DNA of 64,000 nt from Globodera rostochiensis (GCA_018350325.1 JAEVLN010000029.1:124001-188000), one strand, 5' to 3'. Shown: positions 42,273 to 56,182, numbered from the stretch's first letter. Made by a program: numbers and translations. The notes: generated by a model not told the origin, from the letters alone.

Positions 42273-43318
42273 TTGATCCAATATTCAAAATGAGAAAATT
42301 TCAAAACGAATTGTACAAATTTTCATTACAAATTGAGTAAAAACAAAAATGAGCATCTTCAATCGTTGCGGCACGACAAAAGCATGCTGACGATCTTGAA
42401 TCAGCAGCATCTGGAGCAGTACAACGGCCATTTTCAACCAAATGCAAATTTTACTTGGGGCAAAAATCATTTTGGTGTTTGGAATTGCCATATCCGCGCA
42501 TGAGTTGTTCAAACTCTCGGCCAATTTCTTTGGAGTAATGCAGCATTTCTTGGTCCTACAGTTAACATTTTTCATTTTACTGTTGCAACAACGTTGATAT
42601 GAAAATAAATATGAAAATCATGAAAAGTCGATTATAAATAAATTTTAAGACATTTTATCAAATATTGCCTAAAACTGAAACAAACGCAGAGGTTTTTGCA
42701 AAAAAAAGTTCATAATTCTTTTATTCTCTAAATTTTTCATCAAAATATGATGCTTCGATTCAATTCGGAAAGCTCTTCAGTTTCTAGTCCATTTCCGCTG
42801 GGTTTTTGGTACTTTTCCGTTTTGCGTTGCTTATTCCAAATAAGTCTTGCCAATTCCCTCTAACAACAAAAAAGACAAATTTCTTTTCGATTATAAGTGG
42901 TTTGTGCAAGACTGTTGAAACAGAACAACAAAATTTGTACATTACAATAGAAAGGCTGTAACAGGTTTCCAAATCGATTATCGAATATTTTGTACCGGAT
43001 CGGTGAGACGCAAATTGTTTTGGTCAAAAATTAACAAAAATTAGCACTTTAAGAAAAATTTGCTACTTTTGTAATACGCTTATATAACTTAAATTTTTGT
43101 AAACAATCTAGATAAATATTTTAAAATTAATTAATTATCTTTTATTTAATTTTTGGCAAAAAAATGCAAAGAATATATAAATCTTAACTTGTGGTAATCT
43201 TTTAAAAAACACTGAACGTTGAAGTTATATTCCAACAATTTATGCGCATCACACTGAATCGATTTTGTTTTCCCTCTTTCTCTGCCCTCGGTTTCTCTCT
43301 CACTTCCTCTCTCTGCGC

Positions 43319-43552
43319 TCACCATTTGCCTCCCTCCCGCCTCCGTCGCTCGCGTTCTCTTCCAAATGTGTATGTATATGTATCCTCATCTTCGATTGGT
43401 TGGCACTGAGTGAGCACTGACCTTTCTCTGCACAACCCCACCAATTCATTCATTTTCACATCGAAAGATGGCGTCCATTCCAAAATAGACCCAAAAAAAA
43501 TGCACAAAATGGGTATATTTGTCACACGACGCAAATATTTTTGGGTTTTCAT
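43319..43552 (-). other. Open frame conserved in repeats A and B
   Basis: 77 codons that include ILEWTPSFDVKMNELVGLCR. The paralogue at 51915-52193 keeps the frame with only about two amino-acid changes, despite large indels elsewhere in the repeats. It may be a relic coding exon of the element or just young duplication. No family recognised. Confidence 0.25.
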
Positions 43553-44955
43553 TTTTTCACATCACATGTGAATTATGCCTATTTAAATTTAGGATAAAAT
43601 CATTAATTTTTTATTTTAAAAAATTCTAAAAAAACTAAAATTTAAAAAAATCAAATTTGATAACAATAAAATAAATGTTGGTTTTTGTTAAACGACGGAT
43701 TATATGGATAATAAACATAAGTAATATTACATAATTATTTAAATAAACAATATTAAAACACAAAAAATAAAGTGTAAAGAATTGAAATATTGATTTCGAA
43801 ATGTGAAATCAAATACCATTTTATAATTTAATTTTTATTGATGCACGCCCAGACAAATCACGTGGATTCTTCAGGATATAACAAAAAGAAGGATGGAGGC
43901 AAAGAAAGTAAATTTTCCGATATATTTTAAAATAAAGTAATCAAAAGGTCGTATGATCGGAATGACCCCCATTATTTAAAAGAAATAAGGTATGCATGCT
44001 AAACATTCGATAAAACCACAAAAGTTATGATTAGATAAAAATCTACATACAAATTGCAAATCTCATTTCGTTGCTGAAAGAAGAAAAAAAAATTTTTTAA
44101 AGATATTATCAATAAGTTCGCTTTCCGAAATGTTCTGTTGAACGGTACACGATCAATTTAAATGTATTAAATAAGCAAACACATTTTTTTAGGCAGATAA
44201 AAAATGAACCAACATAATTTTAGGTGACTAAGATTAATTTCTTTACATCGCAGCAATAATTTACTTATATGATTTACATATAAAAATCAATATTACATAT
44301 ATGAAAAGATTTAGGAACAATAAATCGCAACAAAATAATAACTTATCCTTGCATGATCTTATATTTGTAGAGGCTTGTATCTCAAGATTTTAATAAAATA
44401 ATTTGTAAATTCGAAATTTTTTTTAATTGAAGAAAGTATAAATTTATGAGCCCGTTAAAAAGAAAAAACGCCAAAAATTGTCAGGGCCTTGCTTACAATT
44501 AAAATATGTAATGACTATAAATTAATTTATATAAATTATATTAATAAAATTTATTATTTCGTTGAGTGCAATTTTAAAATTCTACAGTTACTCTCACAAA
44601 AAATTCTGCTATTTTGAGCTCAAAATTACAAATTAACTTAAATCACTACATCACAAATACGCACCCTGCTGCTGATGATACATGGACTGAATTGACCCTG
44701 TGCAGTTCAGAATGATTGATATAAAACATACAACGGAATACCTTTTGTATTTTTTGACCGTACTTGATTATTAACCCAACCTATTTGCTACACAGAAGAG
44801 TACAGCGAAACATTCGGAAAATTAAAACTAAACAATAAAATTAAAATTTTGTCAAGAGAATTTAAAATAATAATGAAACAAAGGAATAAACAAGTATTTT
44901 TATTTCGTTGTCTTAATTTATTCATAATAATAAATCATATTTAATCAAATATTAC

Positions 44956-45000
44956 CACAGCGTCGTAGCTACTTGGGCATTCTTGAGACACAGTAGGCAT
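44956..45000 (-). CDS. Candidate first exon (ATG to donor)
   Basis: Minus strand ATG at 45000 opens 15 codons (MPTVSQECPSSYDAV) directly before GTAATATTTG, a plausible donor. Orientation agrees with the A-rich skew. Downstream exons not linked. Confidence 0.28.
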
Positions 45001-45629
45001 AATTATACAAATAAAAAAAAAGATAATCAAAAATATTAATTAATTTAGTAACGTGTTTGTTATTAAGCAGAAAACATTATATACCAAAGATTTAAAACCC
45101 GAACCCGAATTTATTATTTGCCAGCGACAAAATTCTAGGTGTGACCCATAAGCAAGAACACTCGTCCAGCAACATTGTGCTAAATCTTTGGACTACCAGT
45201 ACTTATCGACGGTCGCGTTTTTCTTCTCGGTGTTTAGGTCGTGCCTCCCGAACCCGAAACAATTACTTTAATTCTGCTGAATTCTCTACCAATAATCAAA
45301 AACGGATATAATAATTAACTAATTTAAGTTTATGTAAAATACTTTAAATTGGAATGATAAATAAATTGATAACCTAATGTAACCCTAAAATATTTTCAAA
45401 AATTTAACGCCTTTTGGCCAAAATAAATAAAAATGCGCTACAGCTAAACAAACCTCTCGTTATAATTTTACAAATAAAAGATTTAGAAAATAAACAATGC
45501 ATATGGAATTGTTGGAAATCCTAAGTTGTGTGACATTTATGATGCGTTCGGAGAGCATGAGTTTGGCAATTAAATAGAAAAGCTTTAAGAATTTGTTAAA
45601 TTGGAAACTTGAGCAAAGACAAATTTATG

Positions 45630-45734
45630 CTATCGATAATTTAATTTGAAAACTTTTAAAAAGGCCAACAAGGCTGGCCTCCAGCGGCTTGAAGGGAAGC
45701 TGTGGATGCTACCGGGTTTTCGACCACAACTCAT
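45630..45734 (-). other. Candidate exon island with ATG
   Basis: 34 codons from ATG at 45734 to TAG, reading MSCGRKPGSIHSFPSSRWRP, in a GC-rich island within AT-rich DNA. Unconfirmed. Confidence 0.25.
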
Positions 45735-46868
45735 AACACATTTATATATTAAATAAAAACTTAAATAGCACAAAAAAATAATGAGAAATGTAGCAAATAT
45801 AAAACACTAAAATAAATATGATGGAGATTAATCACATACAAGAAAATAAAAGTAAGAAAGTAGATTTATTTAATTAGTGTTCTACGTCCCAGAAACACGA
45901 AACAATTATTCAACGTTTAGCGACCATAGTTATCTCGCAAAACATTAGAACAAATCAAATTAATTTATACTATCAAGTAGGAAAATACTTGAAAAGCCTA
46001 ATTTATAAAAAAAGACACAAAAAACAAAAGAAAGAATGGTAATCAAAATTTAAATGAATTCAGTAAAAAATTAATATCAAAACAAAAATTCCGACAAATG
46101 ATCAATGACTAATCATTGTTAGATAATATATTTTTACTATAATAACATTGGATCTTACTGAAACCCCTTTTTTAATTTTATTAAAATTTAATTTGCAGTT
46201 TTTATTTTATGGATTTTAAAAGTGCAGAAAGATGTCACGAGGTACAGAGAAGTTTACTAAATTTGGAAAGTAAAGGTCCAACGCATTATATTATTCATTA
46301 TCCAAATATACAAAAAGGTATTTAAATACTAATAAAGATAAAGCCTGTCTTCTTCCTCATCTTCTGCCTTTGAAAAGAAAAATCTCAAAGTATTTTATAC
46401 GAATACTTAAAAAAATAAAATTAAAATCAATAAATATGTACAATAAAAAATTTTAATATCCGAAATATAACCTTTGAAAGTAAAATAATTATTTAATGGA
46501 AACTTTAATCTGTGGCATAACAGCAAAATTTTAAGAATTATAATATTTATTTAAAGAAAGAAAAATTTAAATCAAGGTTGAAAGAAAGTCGGTTGCTTCT
46601 TACCGATCTTACGATCGTACAACTGTTATTAATATAAATACATTGACAACACAGTGCTTCGGCGTTATACGGCAGCACCGGTTGAAAAAAACTGATTTTA
46701 ATAAATTCTATAAAGTTAATAAAAAGAATCAGAGTAATTTGCTCTATTAATTAAAGAAAATTAAGCCAAAAATGAGTATAGAAACATTATCTAATAAAAG
46801 AAAAGCTAATAAAACTTAATTATTATTTCAGCCAAAAATAAACGCTAGAATCATATTTAAATGTTACT

Positions 46869-46946
46869 TCAATAGTCAATCAATAGATGAGTGCCAGCCA
46901 CGCAGGGACGCACTATTTCATGTAGGCGTTTATTGCCGGCCACTTC
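46869..46946 (-). other. Candidate exon island
   Basis: 25 open codons reading VAGNKRLHEIVRPCVAGTHL, ending TGA. No splice pair fixed. Confidence 0.25.
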
Positions 46947-48645
46947 AATTTATTAATTTTCCGCAATTCCCCAATTTCTTATGAAAAATTGTATGTTAGT
47001 CAGGGTTGGACACAATTGAATTTTAATTCCGGGCAATTGCAATTACGACCATCAAAAAGGCATTTTAAAATTTTTGAATATTCTTAACCCCAAAATATAA
47101 AAGCTTGAGCAAAGCCCTTTTCCGCGGGGTTTGGGTTTTAAGGTGTCTATTTTATGGGATCTAATGACTAAAAGGGATATAATTCCGAGAATTTAAACCT
47201 TCCAATACTTCGGGGAGATTCTCTTTTAGGCTCCGGGCGGCTTTTTACTAAGAAATAATGCTCCCAAAAAGCTTTTGTGATTTTATTTGATTACAATAAA
47301 AAATATGTTAAATTAAACGCAATCACAAAGTGTAAAATAGAAATAGAATTGCAGTAACATAAATTTTCATGATTAAGTTGTCTCAAGAACTCAAAAAAAT
47401 AAAAAATAAAAATTCCAAACCATTAATTTAATTAATACTATATAAACATTTTTTCAAGAAACCCTAACTGATTCGCCGAGAAGACGTTGCTTAAACTAAC
47501 ATTTTCGCTAAAGCACACATTTAGGAGAAGTCAAATTAACATAAATTGACAAAATCAAAAGTTGTATATTAAATTTTTTATGATAATTGTTCAAGTTATG
47601 CACTAAAATTTTTCAATTAACTATAAATTACTGTTTAAAAATAAATAATATTTATGTTCAAAATAAAGAGTTAGAGAATTCATATTACCTAACAAGAAAG
47701 TCGCAGCATTTAAATGCCCATACCCCTATAATTAAACCCGAAGATCAATTACTTAAGGGAAACAAAAAATCAATCAAGCAAAAATAAAAAATCTTAGAAG
47801 GTCAACCAGACTCAACAAATCTTGTGGATTTTTTCTTTTGTGAAAAATTTTTTTTGAATTTAAGACCTTCGTGTCCGGACTTGAATTTCACAAAAAGGGT
47901 CGGGTGCTAAAGTTCGAGAGTTCGCCGCAACTCGAAACGATTATAAATTTCGTATTTCAAAAATATAAATTTTAAAATTAAATAACATTAAAACCCCAAC
48001 CCAACCACTGTCGAAATACAGCGGCCAATTTAATTGTTTGATGTTAATTTATGAAAATATTAGTTTAAATGTTCTACATATTTATTTTTACTAATTAACG
48101 TTTTTAATCTAATTTTAATACAACTTCATTTAAAAAGACCAAAATTTCAGACTGAATTTCCAAAATTTTTAATTTATGCAACAAAATAATTTCAAAAAAT
48201 ACAACGAAATGTGATTTATTATGAACAAACGTGGCATTCATGGTTATTGACTATTTATAAAAAAAAATTAAAAACCAATTAAAAAATATACAATTATAAA
48301 AAGCTAAAAAAGTCATTTCTTAAGGAATAGGTGAATAAATGATGGACGATGAACGTTGCGCATAAATTAAATAACAACTAAAACTAAAAAATAAAAAATA
48401 AATCTGATGATAAATAAACAATACGAATCAGCAAACTGCTATAAATTTATGCCACAAAAATAATAAAACAAAATGTCCCAGAACAAAGTTAATAATTAAG
48501 CATAATATGTTAAATTTTATTTTAATTTTTTAATTGATGGAGGCCTTTTTGATAGAAATTTACAATTACAAAAACATAAAAAATATTAAAATTGCACGGC
48601 ACTGTCAATGTTGGTAGTAACCGAAGCCAGCAATGCAAAACTTAC

Positions 48646-48676
48646 TCGCGCACCGATGCCCATCACTTCTATAATC
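48646..48676 (-). CDS. Candidate 31-nt internal exon
   Basis: On the minus strand TTTTTCAG| precedes and |GTAAGTTTT follows, both near-ideal nematode splice sites. The 31 bases are open in more than one frame, so the reading frame is not determined. Best splice-site evidence on the right half. Confidence 0.42.
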
Positions 48677-48704
48677 CTGAAAAACTTTTAAATGAATAAC
48701 AACT

Positions 48705-48915
48705 ACACAAGAGGCTTCTTCGACCGCCTTTCTAGACATGCGGAAATAAGATTAAATTTAATTTCATATTAAAAAAACCGGCATTAATAATCAATGCTCA
48801 GCAAACTACCAACTACTCAAGAGGTTGCATTGAATGCCTTTCTAGGCATGTGAGAAATAAGATTTAATTCAATTACAGATTAAAAAAAATACCGGCATTA
48901 ATAATCAATACTCAG
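48705..48915 (-). repeat. Tandem duplication of an exon-like island
   Basis: Two ~105-bp units, each with a CCTTTCTAG.CATG block and a common tail (CCGGCATTAATAATCAAT). Minus-strand frame MSRKAVEEASC in the first becomes interrupted by TGA in the second. Confidence 0.6.
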
Positions 48916-49969
48916 AATTTAAATTATTGTGTAAATAAATAATCAAAATCAATGAACTAAATATTAACAATTAAAATCATTGAATATTTAATGGCGTATT
49001 TTAAAACAATACGCAGGCAATACGGCCTTAAAATTTAATTAATTTTCAGTTTAAAAAAAGAAACAAAGCAATACAGAAAAAATCAATACTCAGCACTGCT
49101 ATAAAAAACGTCACAAAAAAATAAAACAACATTTCTCAGAGAAAATTGAATTAAACCAAGAAGCAATTAAACGTGATGAAATTTTAAAATGAAGCACGAA
49201 CTACCAAAATATAAACACCCGTTTGAAAAGTGACTTTTCACTTTTTCCGACCGGACACCAACTGGACAGCTCCGAAAAGCACCCACGTAAGGGTAACCGG
49301 ACCTGGGGAAGCCGAATCCGGTGTCAGTTTGGCCTCATAAAGCTGCTATAAATTTTTGACAAAATTTTATTGAATTACATGTGACATTAAAAACTATACA
49401 AATATTAATCAATTTATAAAATGAGCTAATATTAATATTGTTAAATAATAATTGTACTATACGAACTATTCATGAAAATAAGAATTAATTACTGGTTAAA
49501 TATTGACACCCTAATTAAATTTGAAATATATTAGAAGGTCTAATTTTTACTTCAATCAACTAAATTAAAATATACATCCAATCATCAAATATTTGCAAAG
49601 CTAAATATTATTCGGAAGCAACAAAAAATTCAAACAACTAACAAACAAACAAATTCAAAAAATCTAAATTATTTATTCAACTAGGGACAGAAGAAGATAT
49701 TCTTAAAAATAAAAATAATAAAAAAATATGTAAATCAATATAAATTTTAAATTAATCAAAGGTATTTCTTACTCTTAATTTAAACAACTAATAAAATTAA
49801 TATTAATTTAAAATATTAAAAATAAACAAAAAAATTTTTTTGAGTAAATAAATACTCTAAATCTAAAAACTTTTAAAACATGAATAAAACTGAAAACAAA
49901 AAAACTTCAAATATTTGAACAAAAATTTCTCGGAGAATTTTCCCCTTTTGCAGAAACCGCCAACAATTG

Positions 49970-50045
49970 TTAAGCGGCCGAATTGTTCCCTTGTGTTTCA
50001 ATCTTGTTTGCCCCGACCACGATTGCAGTGAAACGGTCAACTTCC
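49970..50045 (-). other. Candidate exon after TTTTCTTAG acceptor
   Basis: Opens after TGGTTTTCTTAG|G on the minus strand and reads EVDRFTAIVVGANKIETQGN to a TAA at 49970-49972. Could be a terminal exon. Confidence 0.33.
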
Positions 50046-50059
50046 CTAAGAAAACCAAA

Positions 50060-50740
50060 AATAACTACTTTTAGGTAAATACCTATTTTTTCTGCGAGTT
50101 TGCCACGCTGAGTTAAGCACGAAAAACATATTTTTAGCTCAGTCTGAGGCTCCTAGATGGATTTTATAATAACTATTTTTACCTATTTCAGCTTTTTTCT
50201 ACCTATTACCTAGGTACCTATTTTTCTACCTATTTCGACCTTTTTGTTACCTATTTTCAGGTTTTTGAATTTTTTTAATATAATTCTGCTGAAAATGCCA
50301 AAAAAAAGCCAAAATGTGCACCAAAAATACCGAAAAATGGCAATTCCGGTAGTTTTAAACGCCAGGTCAACTCATCACTCAGGCCATTTCGGCTCCAGCG
50401 CCATTTGGGCGCGGCCTTTTCAGCGCCGAATTTGTTTCCTTATTTTTTATGCGAGTTTTATGGATTTTTTCGAAAATGACTAAAAGGCTATCGTTAAATA
50501 TGAATTATTTTTTAAAAACAGTCAGAAATCGATGAAAAATGCCAAAATATGCTCGAAACCCCAAAATATGCTTTTATTTATAATCCCTTTTTTTGTTTGG
50601 TGTTTAAAAATTTTCGGTAAAAAATTTTTTACATACCTATTTTTGTACCCTATTTCACGGTTTTTGTACCTATTTGGTACCTATTTTGGCATTTTTTCTC
50701 ACCTATTTAGGTACCTATTCTCCAATTTTTCTTACCTAAT
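50060..50740. repeat. Degenerate ACCTATTT word repeats
   Basis: Two blocks (about 50060-50260 and 50630-50740) are built from loosely repeated TACCTATTTT(T/C) words. The middle (~50330-50450) is GC-richer. It runs directly into paralogous repeat B. Confidence 0.6.
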
Positions 50741-52147
50741 CTTATAAAATAAAAATGTCCTTATTTGTAAGATTTGCCCTTATTTGAGACCTTCGTCCTT
50801 ATTTTTCAAATTTTGCGAAGATTTGCATAATATTTGCCCTTATTTGAGACCTTCGTCTTTATTTTTCAAATTTTGCGAAGATTTGCATAATATTTGCCCT
50901 TATTTGAGACCTTCGGCCTTATTTTTCAAATTTTGCTAAGATTTGCATAATATTTTGATCCAATATTCAAAATGAGAAAATTTCAAAACTAATTGTACAA
51001 ATTTAATTACAAATTGAGTAAAAACAAAAATGAGCATCTCCAATCGTTGCGGCACGACAAAAGCATGCTGACGACCTTGAATCAGCAGCATCTGGAGCAG
51101 TACAACTGCCATTTTCAAATGCAAATTTATTTGGCGGCCATAATCATTTTGGTGTTTGGAATTACCATATCCGCGCATGAGTTTGATGCTTCGATTACAA
51201 TTCGGAAAGCTCTTCATCTGGTCATTTCCGCTGGGTTTTTGGTACTTTTCCGTTTTGCATTGCTTATTCCAAATAAGTCTTGCCAATTCCCTCTAACCAC
51301 AAAAAAGGCAAATTTCTTTCCGATTATAAGTGGTTTGTGCAAGACTTTTTCTTTGTTAATAAAAAGCTTTCCATTGAATTTTGCTAATTTTACTAAAACA
51401 AATCATGTAAAATGGTCCGATTTAATTATGCCTCCCAAATAATTTTCGCGCATTTTTTAGTGTTCGCGCGCGATTTTGTTTTTAACCAAATTGCTGTGGA
51501 AACAGAACAACAAAATTTGTACATTACAATAGAAAGGCTGTAACAGATTTCCAAATTGATATATCGAATATTTTGTACCGGATCGGTGAGACGCAAATTG
51601 TTTTGGTCAAAAATTAACAAAAATTAGCAATTTAAGAAAAATTTGCTATTTTTGTAATACGCTTATATAACTTAAATTTTTGTAAAACGCTTATATAACT
51701 TAAATTTTTGTAAACAATTTAGATAAATATTTTAAAATTAATTAATTAATCTCAAAAAAATGCAAAGAATATATAAATCTTAACTTGTGGTAATCTTTTA
51801 AAAAACACTGAACGTTGAAGTTATATTCCAACAATTTATGCGCATCACAGTGAATCGATTTTGTTTTCCTTATTTCTCAGCCCTCGGTTTCTCTCTCACT
51901 CCCTCTCTCTGCGCTCACCATTTGCCTACCTCCCGCCTCCGTCGCTCGCGTTCTCTTCCAAATGTGTATGTATATGTATCCTCATCTTCGATTGGTTGGC
52001 ACTGAGTGAGCACTGACCTTTCTCTGCACAACCCCACCAATTCATTCATTTTCACATCGAAAGATGGCGTCCATTCCAAAATAGACCCAAAAAAAATGCA
52101 CAAAATGGGTATATATGTCACACGACGCAAATATTTTTGGGTTTTCA
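50741..52147. repeat. Paralogous repeat B (mobile element relic)
   Basis: Colinear with 41876-43555. It has three minisatellite copies (50773-50952), lacks the ~245-bp block present in A, and has ~140 bp that A lacks (about 51345-51500). Its CT-rich end stops exactly where sequence shared with 47498 begins (AACATTTTCGCTAAAG at 52148), so it looks inserted at that point. Confidence 0.8.
50773..50952. repeat. 60-bp minisatellite, three copies
   Basis: Same 60-bp unit as 41912-42272. Confidence 0.95.
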
Positions 52148-52630
52148 TAACATTTTCGCTAAAGCTACATTTAGGAGAATCCAAATTAAACATAAATTAA
52201 CAAAATCAAAAGTTGTGAAGGTCAACAAGACTCAACAAATCCCGTGAATTTTTTCTTTTGCGAAAAATGTTTGAATTTTAAATTTGTGCCCGGACTTGAA
52301 TTTCATTCAAACAAAAAAGGTCGGGTGTAAAAGTCGTAAGAAAAGTTGAAAGTTCTCGGTTTTTGTGCCATAGCTGTCTGACTCAGACATCTGCACAAAG
52401 AGAAGTTCTGGCCTTCGTGACTTAACTTCTTGCGATCACTAAAATAAAAACTTTCAACGTTTATAATTTCCACTAGGAAAATAAAATTTAAATTAAAATA
52501 CAAGAAGAAATATTAAATCAAAACTAAATTATAAAGTGACAAATGAAATGCTCAACATACATTAAAAACCCAACCCAACCAATGTCGAAATACAGCGGCC
52601 ACTTGAAATGCTTGATGTTAGTTTCATTTA
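52148..52630. repeat. Segment duplicated from 47498-48055
   Basis: Blocks in the same order at both places: AACATTTTCGCTAAAG, AGACTCAACAAATC, CCGGACTTGAATTTCA, GGTCGGGTG, and GTCGAAATACAGCGGCCA. Spacing differs by indels. Unclear whether coding. Confidence 0.7.
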
Positions 52631-54194
52631 AAAAAAAGATAAATGACAAATTTATAAATTTTTAATTAAAAAAACAACTCTGCGCGATTGAAAAAATTTC
52701 CCACTAAAAAATAAAAATTTATTTTTACTATTGCGACTTTTTCGTTTGCATAGCAAGACCGAAACTTGTACTCTTGACAAGTGCGCCTCTTTGGGTTTTG
52801 ATGCCGACGCTCAAATCAACTCCAGAATGACTTTCAACAATTCTTTAAAATTTTTTTCAAATAACTCATAAATTTAAAAAACTTAAACAAATATAACTTT
52901 TCATCGCAATCATCGACTATATCATTAAATATTCAAATTAATATCAATTCTTAAATACTAGTTCATTATTTGATAAGCAAGTAAAATACTAACTGCAGAA
53001 TTTCTTCATGATTGTGCTACCTCAAATTATTTTAAAATAAAAATATCACTTTTCTATTAATCATTATATTATTCAAATTCTGTTTCGGAAAGTGAGTAGA
53101 AATGAATCGTTTGTAATTCTGACATTGTCAACCATTTTTAAAAAAAGCAAACATGTAACTGAAGATAAAAATTAATTTTAAAATACTAAGGATCGACTTT
53201 TTCAAAATTTTCAAAAATATACACCCCTAAGGGTCAACTTTTTAAAAATATTCAAAAAATGCACCCCTAAAAATTGACTTTTTCGCCACTAGAATTCTGC
53301 CACCAAAAAATGAAAATTTTTAAAATTCTGCTTATTTTCAAAAAATTTTTCTGAAATGCATTTAATTGACATATAAAAATTTATATTTTTCTTATTACTT
53401 CAATTAGGAAAATCTTGCCCATTTTTTGCTATATTTGAAAAAAATTTTCTCCATATTCGTCCATATTTTGCAATTTTTGTCCAATTTGGTCCATATTTTG
53501 CAATTTTTTATCCATATTTTATGGCCATATTTCGAGATTTTTTGTCCATATAATTTGTGGTCCTAGTAATAAATAAATGACAAATATTTTTCTAACAAAT
53601 TTTAAAGTTCAACTTTTTAGCAGTGAGGCAAAAAGATCATTGTATAGGTGGAAGATTTTTATTATTAGTAATTGAAAATTAAATAAAAAAAGAATCAAAT
53701 TTAAATAACCATATTATTCAATATAAACTCCTTTAGGGGACCAAAATTTAAGAATTATTATCTTAAAAACTAAATTTAATAAAAAAATTTTTGGAGATTT
53801 TTAGTCCTTTTCAAGAGAAAAAAATGATTTAGCAAACAGATTGAGCTAAAGCTTGAAACGCAACTTGAAAGGCATTATGTTTATCCAACAAGCATTACAA
53901 AATGATATTACATTAAGCTACCGGAGCTTAACTATAAGAAAGATATTTAATAATAAAAAGATATAAAAGAAAATTTTAGAATTAATTGATCTTTAATATC
54001 GTGAATTTAAAGCAACAATAATAAGAAAGAACAACAACAATTCAGAAAATAGTTAAAATAAAACATGCATTTATAAAGCAAAATATTCCGACTATTCATG
54101 AATATAAAATATAAAGGTTAAAAATTTCTAAACCCAACTAAAATCCAAAAATTTTGAACACCAAATATATGAACTTGATTTTTTAAAAACCTAA

Positions 54195-54443
54195 TTAATG
54201 ACAATTTGTACCAATACAACGGGTTCCACTCGTATGATTTGGGTTAAATTCAACGCTTTTACTGTTCAAGAAACGCTTGTTCCCCCAGGCTGATGCTGAT
54301 GCTGCTCGCGACAAAAAAGTTGTGATCGACTGCAGACGGCAATGTGTTTCTTCTTCGCGGTTTGATGGAAGCTCAACATTGCTTACAAAGTTATGAAAAC
54401 AAAATGTCATATTCATGATTAAAAACACAATTGTCATTATCAA
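54195..54443 (-). other. Minus-strand open frame, 82 codons
   Basis: Contains EETHCRLQSITTFLSRAASA and ends in TAA at 54195. First codon is not ATG, so an exon is likelier than a free ORF. Among the longest protein-like islands. No family recognised. Confidence 0.3.
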
Positions 54444-55520
54444 GTTTTAGAAATAAACATAAAAAGAAAAAATTAAATTTTGATCTTAATATCTAGGTAG
54501 TTGAATAACTAACTAATTTAAATGATGTAATACGGTCAATATACAAAACTTTTTTTTTAGAATCAATAAAACAAATCAACAAATAAAGAAACTTGGTCGA
54601 ATTGATTTTTAATTAAAATTTATTCATAAACTAAACGTCAAAGTTTTTTGAGGCATAATCTCAGTCGTTCAAATGGGCAATTTTATTAATATAAATATAA
54701 GTAGTTTCTTGTATTTTTAAGTAACACAGACGTCACAAGTTGCTTTTTTTAAATCTAATCAATTTGGTCAACATTATTTCCGTTTTATAAAAATATGAAT
54801 GAGTCTAATTATAACTTAAAGAATTAATAAACAAAAATATAACTTTAAAACCAATAAATCATTTTAAAATGTTATCTTATAATGTAAAAATATTCTTGTG
54901 CAAATAGAGCGTTTTTGCATCGACAAAAAGATTTAAATAATAAAATGTGAATTTGTCAATTGAATAAAAGCTTAATATTATTTAATTTGTGAAATAATTA
55001 AATTGACAATAATTAATAAAAAATAAATACTTCACTTTTAAATTATAAATATTAAAATAAATTCGTTGTTTATTTTACCAAAATTATATTATTATTTCTA
55101 ATGCCTTTGAGAAACGATTGAAGTCCCAAAGGTAGAAATACCCTTTTGAAAGACCGAAAGGAATTGAAAGCAAAAACAAATTGGAAAAGGATTAAAATTC
55201 AATTCATTTCTATAATGATTTGTTAAAGGGAAGGGATAGGATGTTTAGTTGGATACGAATATTCGACAAAATATCTATTAGCAATTGAAAAAAGCTTTTA
55301 AGAAATAATTAAAACAACTCACACTTTCCGTTAAAGTTGTCTCAAGACGTCGAAATATTTAGGGCGGGTCTGTTAGAATGTTCTTTACCGTAAATAAGCA
55401 ACTAAAACTTATACTAAAAATATTTTAAATTTGATAAATCGAAATACTTCAACTTGAAATTAAAAACGTTTTCATTAGATTTATTGGTAATAAAAATAAA
55501 AGGCCTAAATAAAACTTCAC

Positions 55521-55745
55521 TTAATTAAGCAATGAAGATTCGAAACTATCTAATCTACAGATATTGACATGAAGTAAGGCGATTAGTGACTCATGTTGGG
55601 CTGTTTCGGCCGTAGTTGTTCGCTCAACAAGGCCAGAATTAATCTTCAGTTCCGTGCTTGTTAATAACAAACAACAATCCATGGAAAATAAAATTAAAGA
55701 AGAGTAAAAAAATAACAAATCAAAATGTATGCAACCCGTAGACAA
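55521..55745 (-). other. Minus-strand open frame, 74 codons
   Basis: Last 45 codons (ELKINSGLVERTTTAETAQH and on) are GC-richer and protein-like, ending in TAA. No ATG start. Candidate terminal exon. Confidence 0.27.
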
Positions 55746-56083
55746 CCCATAAAAAGTTTAATAAATTAATAAAAACGTTCCAAATAAATTCTAGAAATGT
55801 TTCTGTGTTTATTCTAAACATCAAATCGAAAAAAAACAAACCGTTTCAGTGTACAATTGAATGCCCATCCTAAATCCTTTCTTCCTAATACAACCCAATT
55901 TGTCTTCCCAACTCCTGGCCAGTCCAAACTCAACTATTCCCGTATTAAGCGTTGGACCATCCCCCAATTCTCAGGTTATTCATCAAATTTTCCAATTAAA
56001 TATTAAAATAATGAGAATTTAAAACAAATTAAAATAAAAGAATTTATTATTTGGAAAAGTAATTCACTTGCTTTAAAGCTAAA

Positions 56084-56182
56084 CTAGTAAAAGAAGTAAA
56101 TCAATAAAGCAAAGTAAACCAAAAAATAACTGCACTGAACTGTGTTTTTGTGGCCGAATGTCGAGATCTCGACTTCAAAGAC
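56084..56182 (-). other. Candidate exon island
   Basis: 32 open codons reading VFEVEISTFGHKNTVQCS then a hydrophobic run, ending TAG. Unconfirmed. Confidence 0.22.

Larger units (their letters stand above)
41876..43555. repeat. Paralogous repeat A (mobile element relic)
   Basis: Shares about 1.4 kb of colinear sequence with 50741-52147: a leading TCTTATAAAATAAAAATGTCC, a 60-bp minisatellite, a shared middle, and the CT-rich end closing with ATTTTTGGGTTTTCAT. Relative to copy B it carries ~245 bp extra (about 42505-42750) and lacks ~140 bp, so neither is the parent. No transposase or clear TIR seen. Confidence 0.8.
43556..50059. other. A-rich intron-like DNA with minus-strand islands
   Basis: A exceeds T throughout. 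GC-richer islands at ~44650-44730, 44956-45000, ~45110-45260, 45630-45734, ~46580-46690, 46869-46946, ~47040-47240, ~47870-47930, 48646-48676, ~49220-49345 and 49970-50045 are mostly open on the minus strand. No whole gene identified. Confidence 0.4.
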
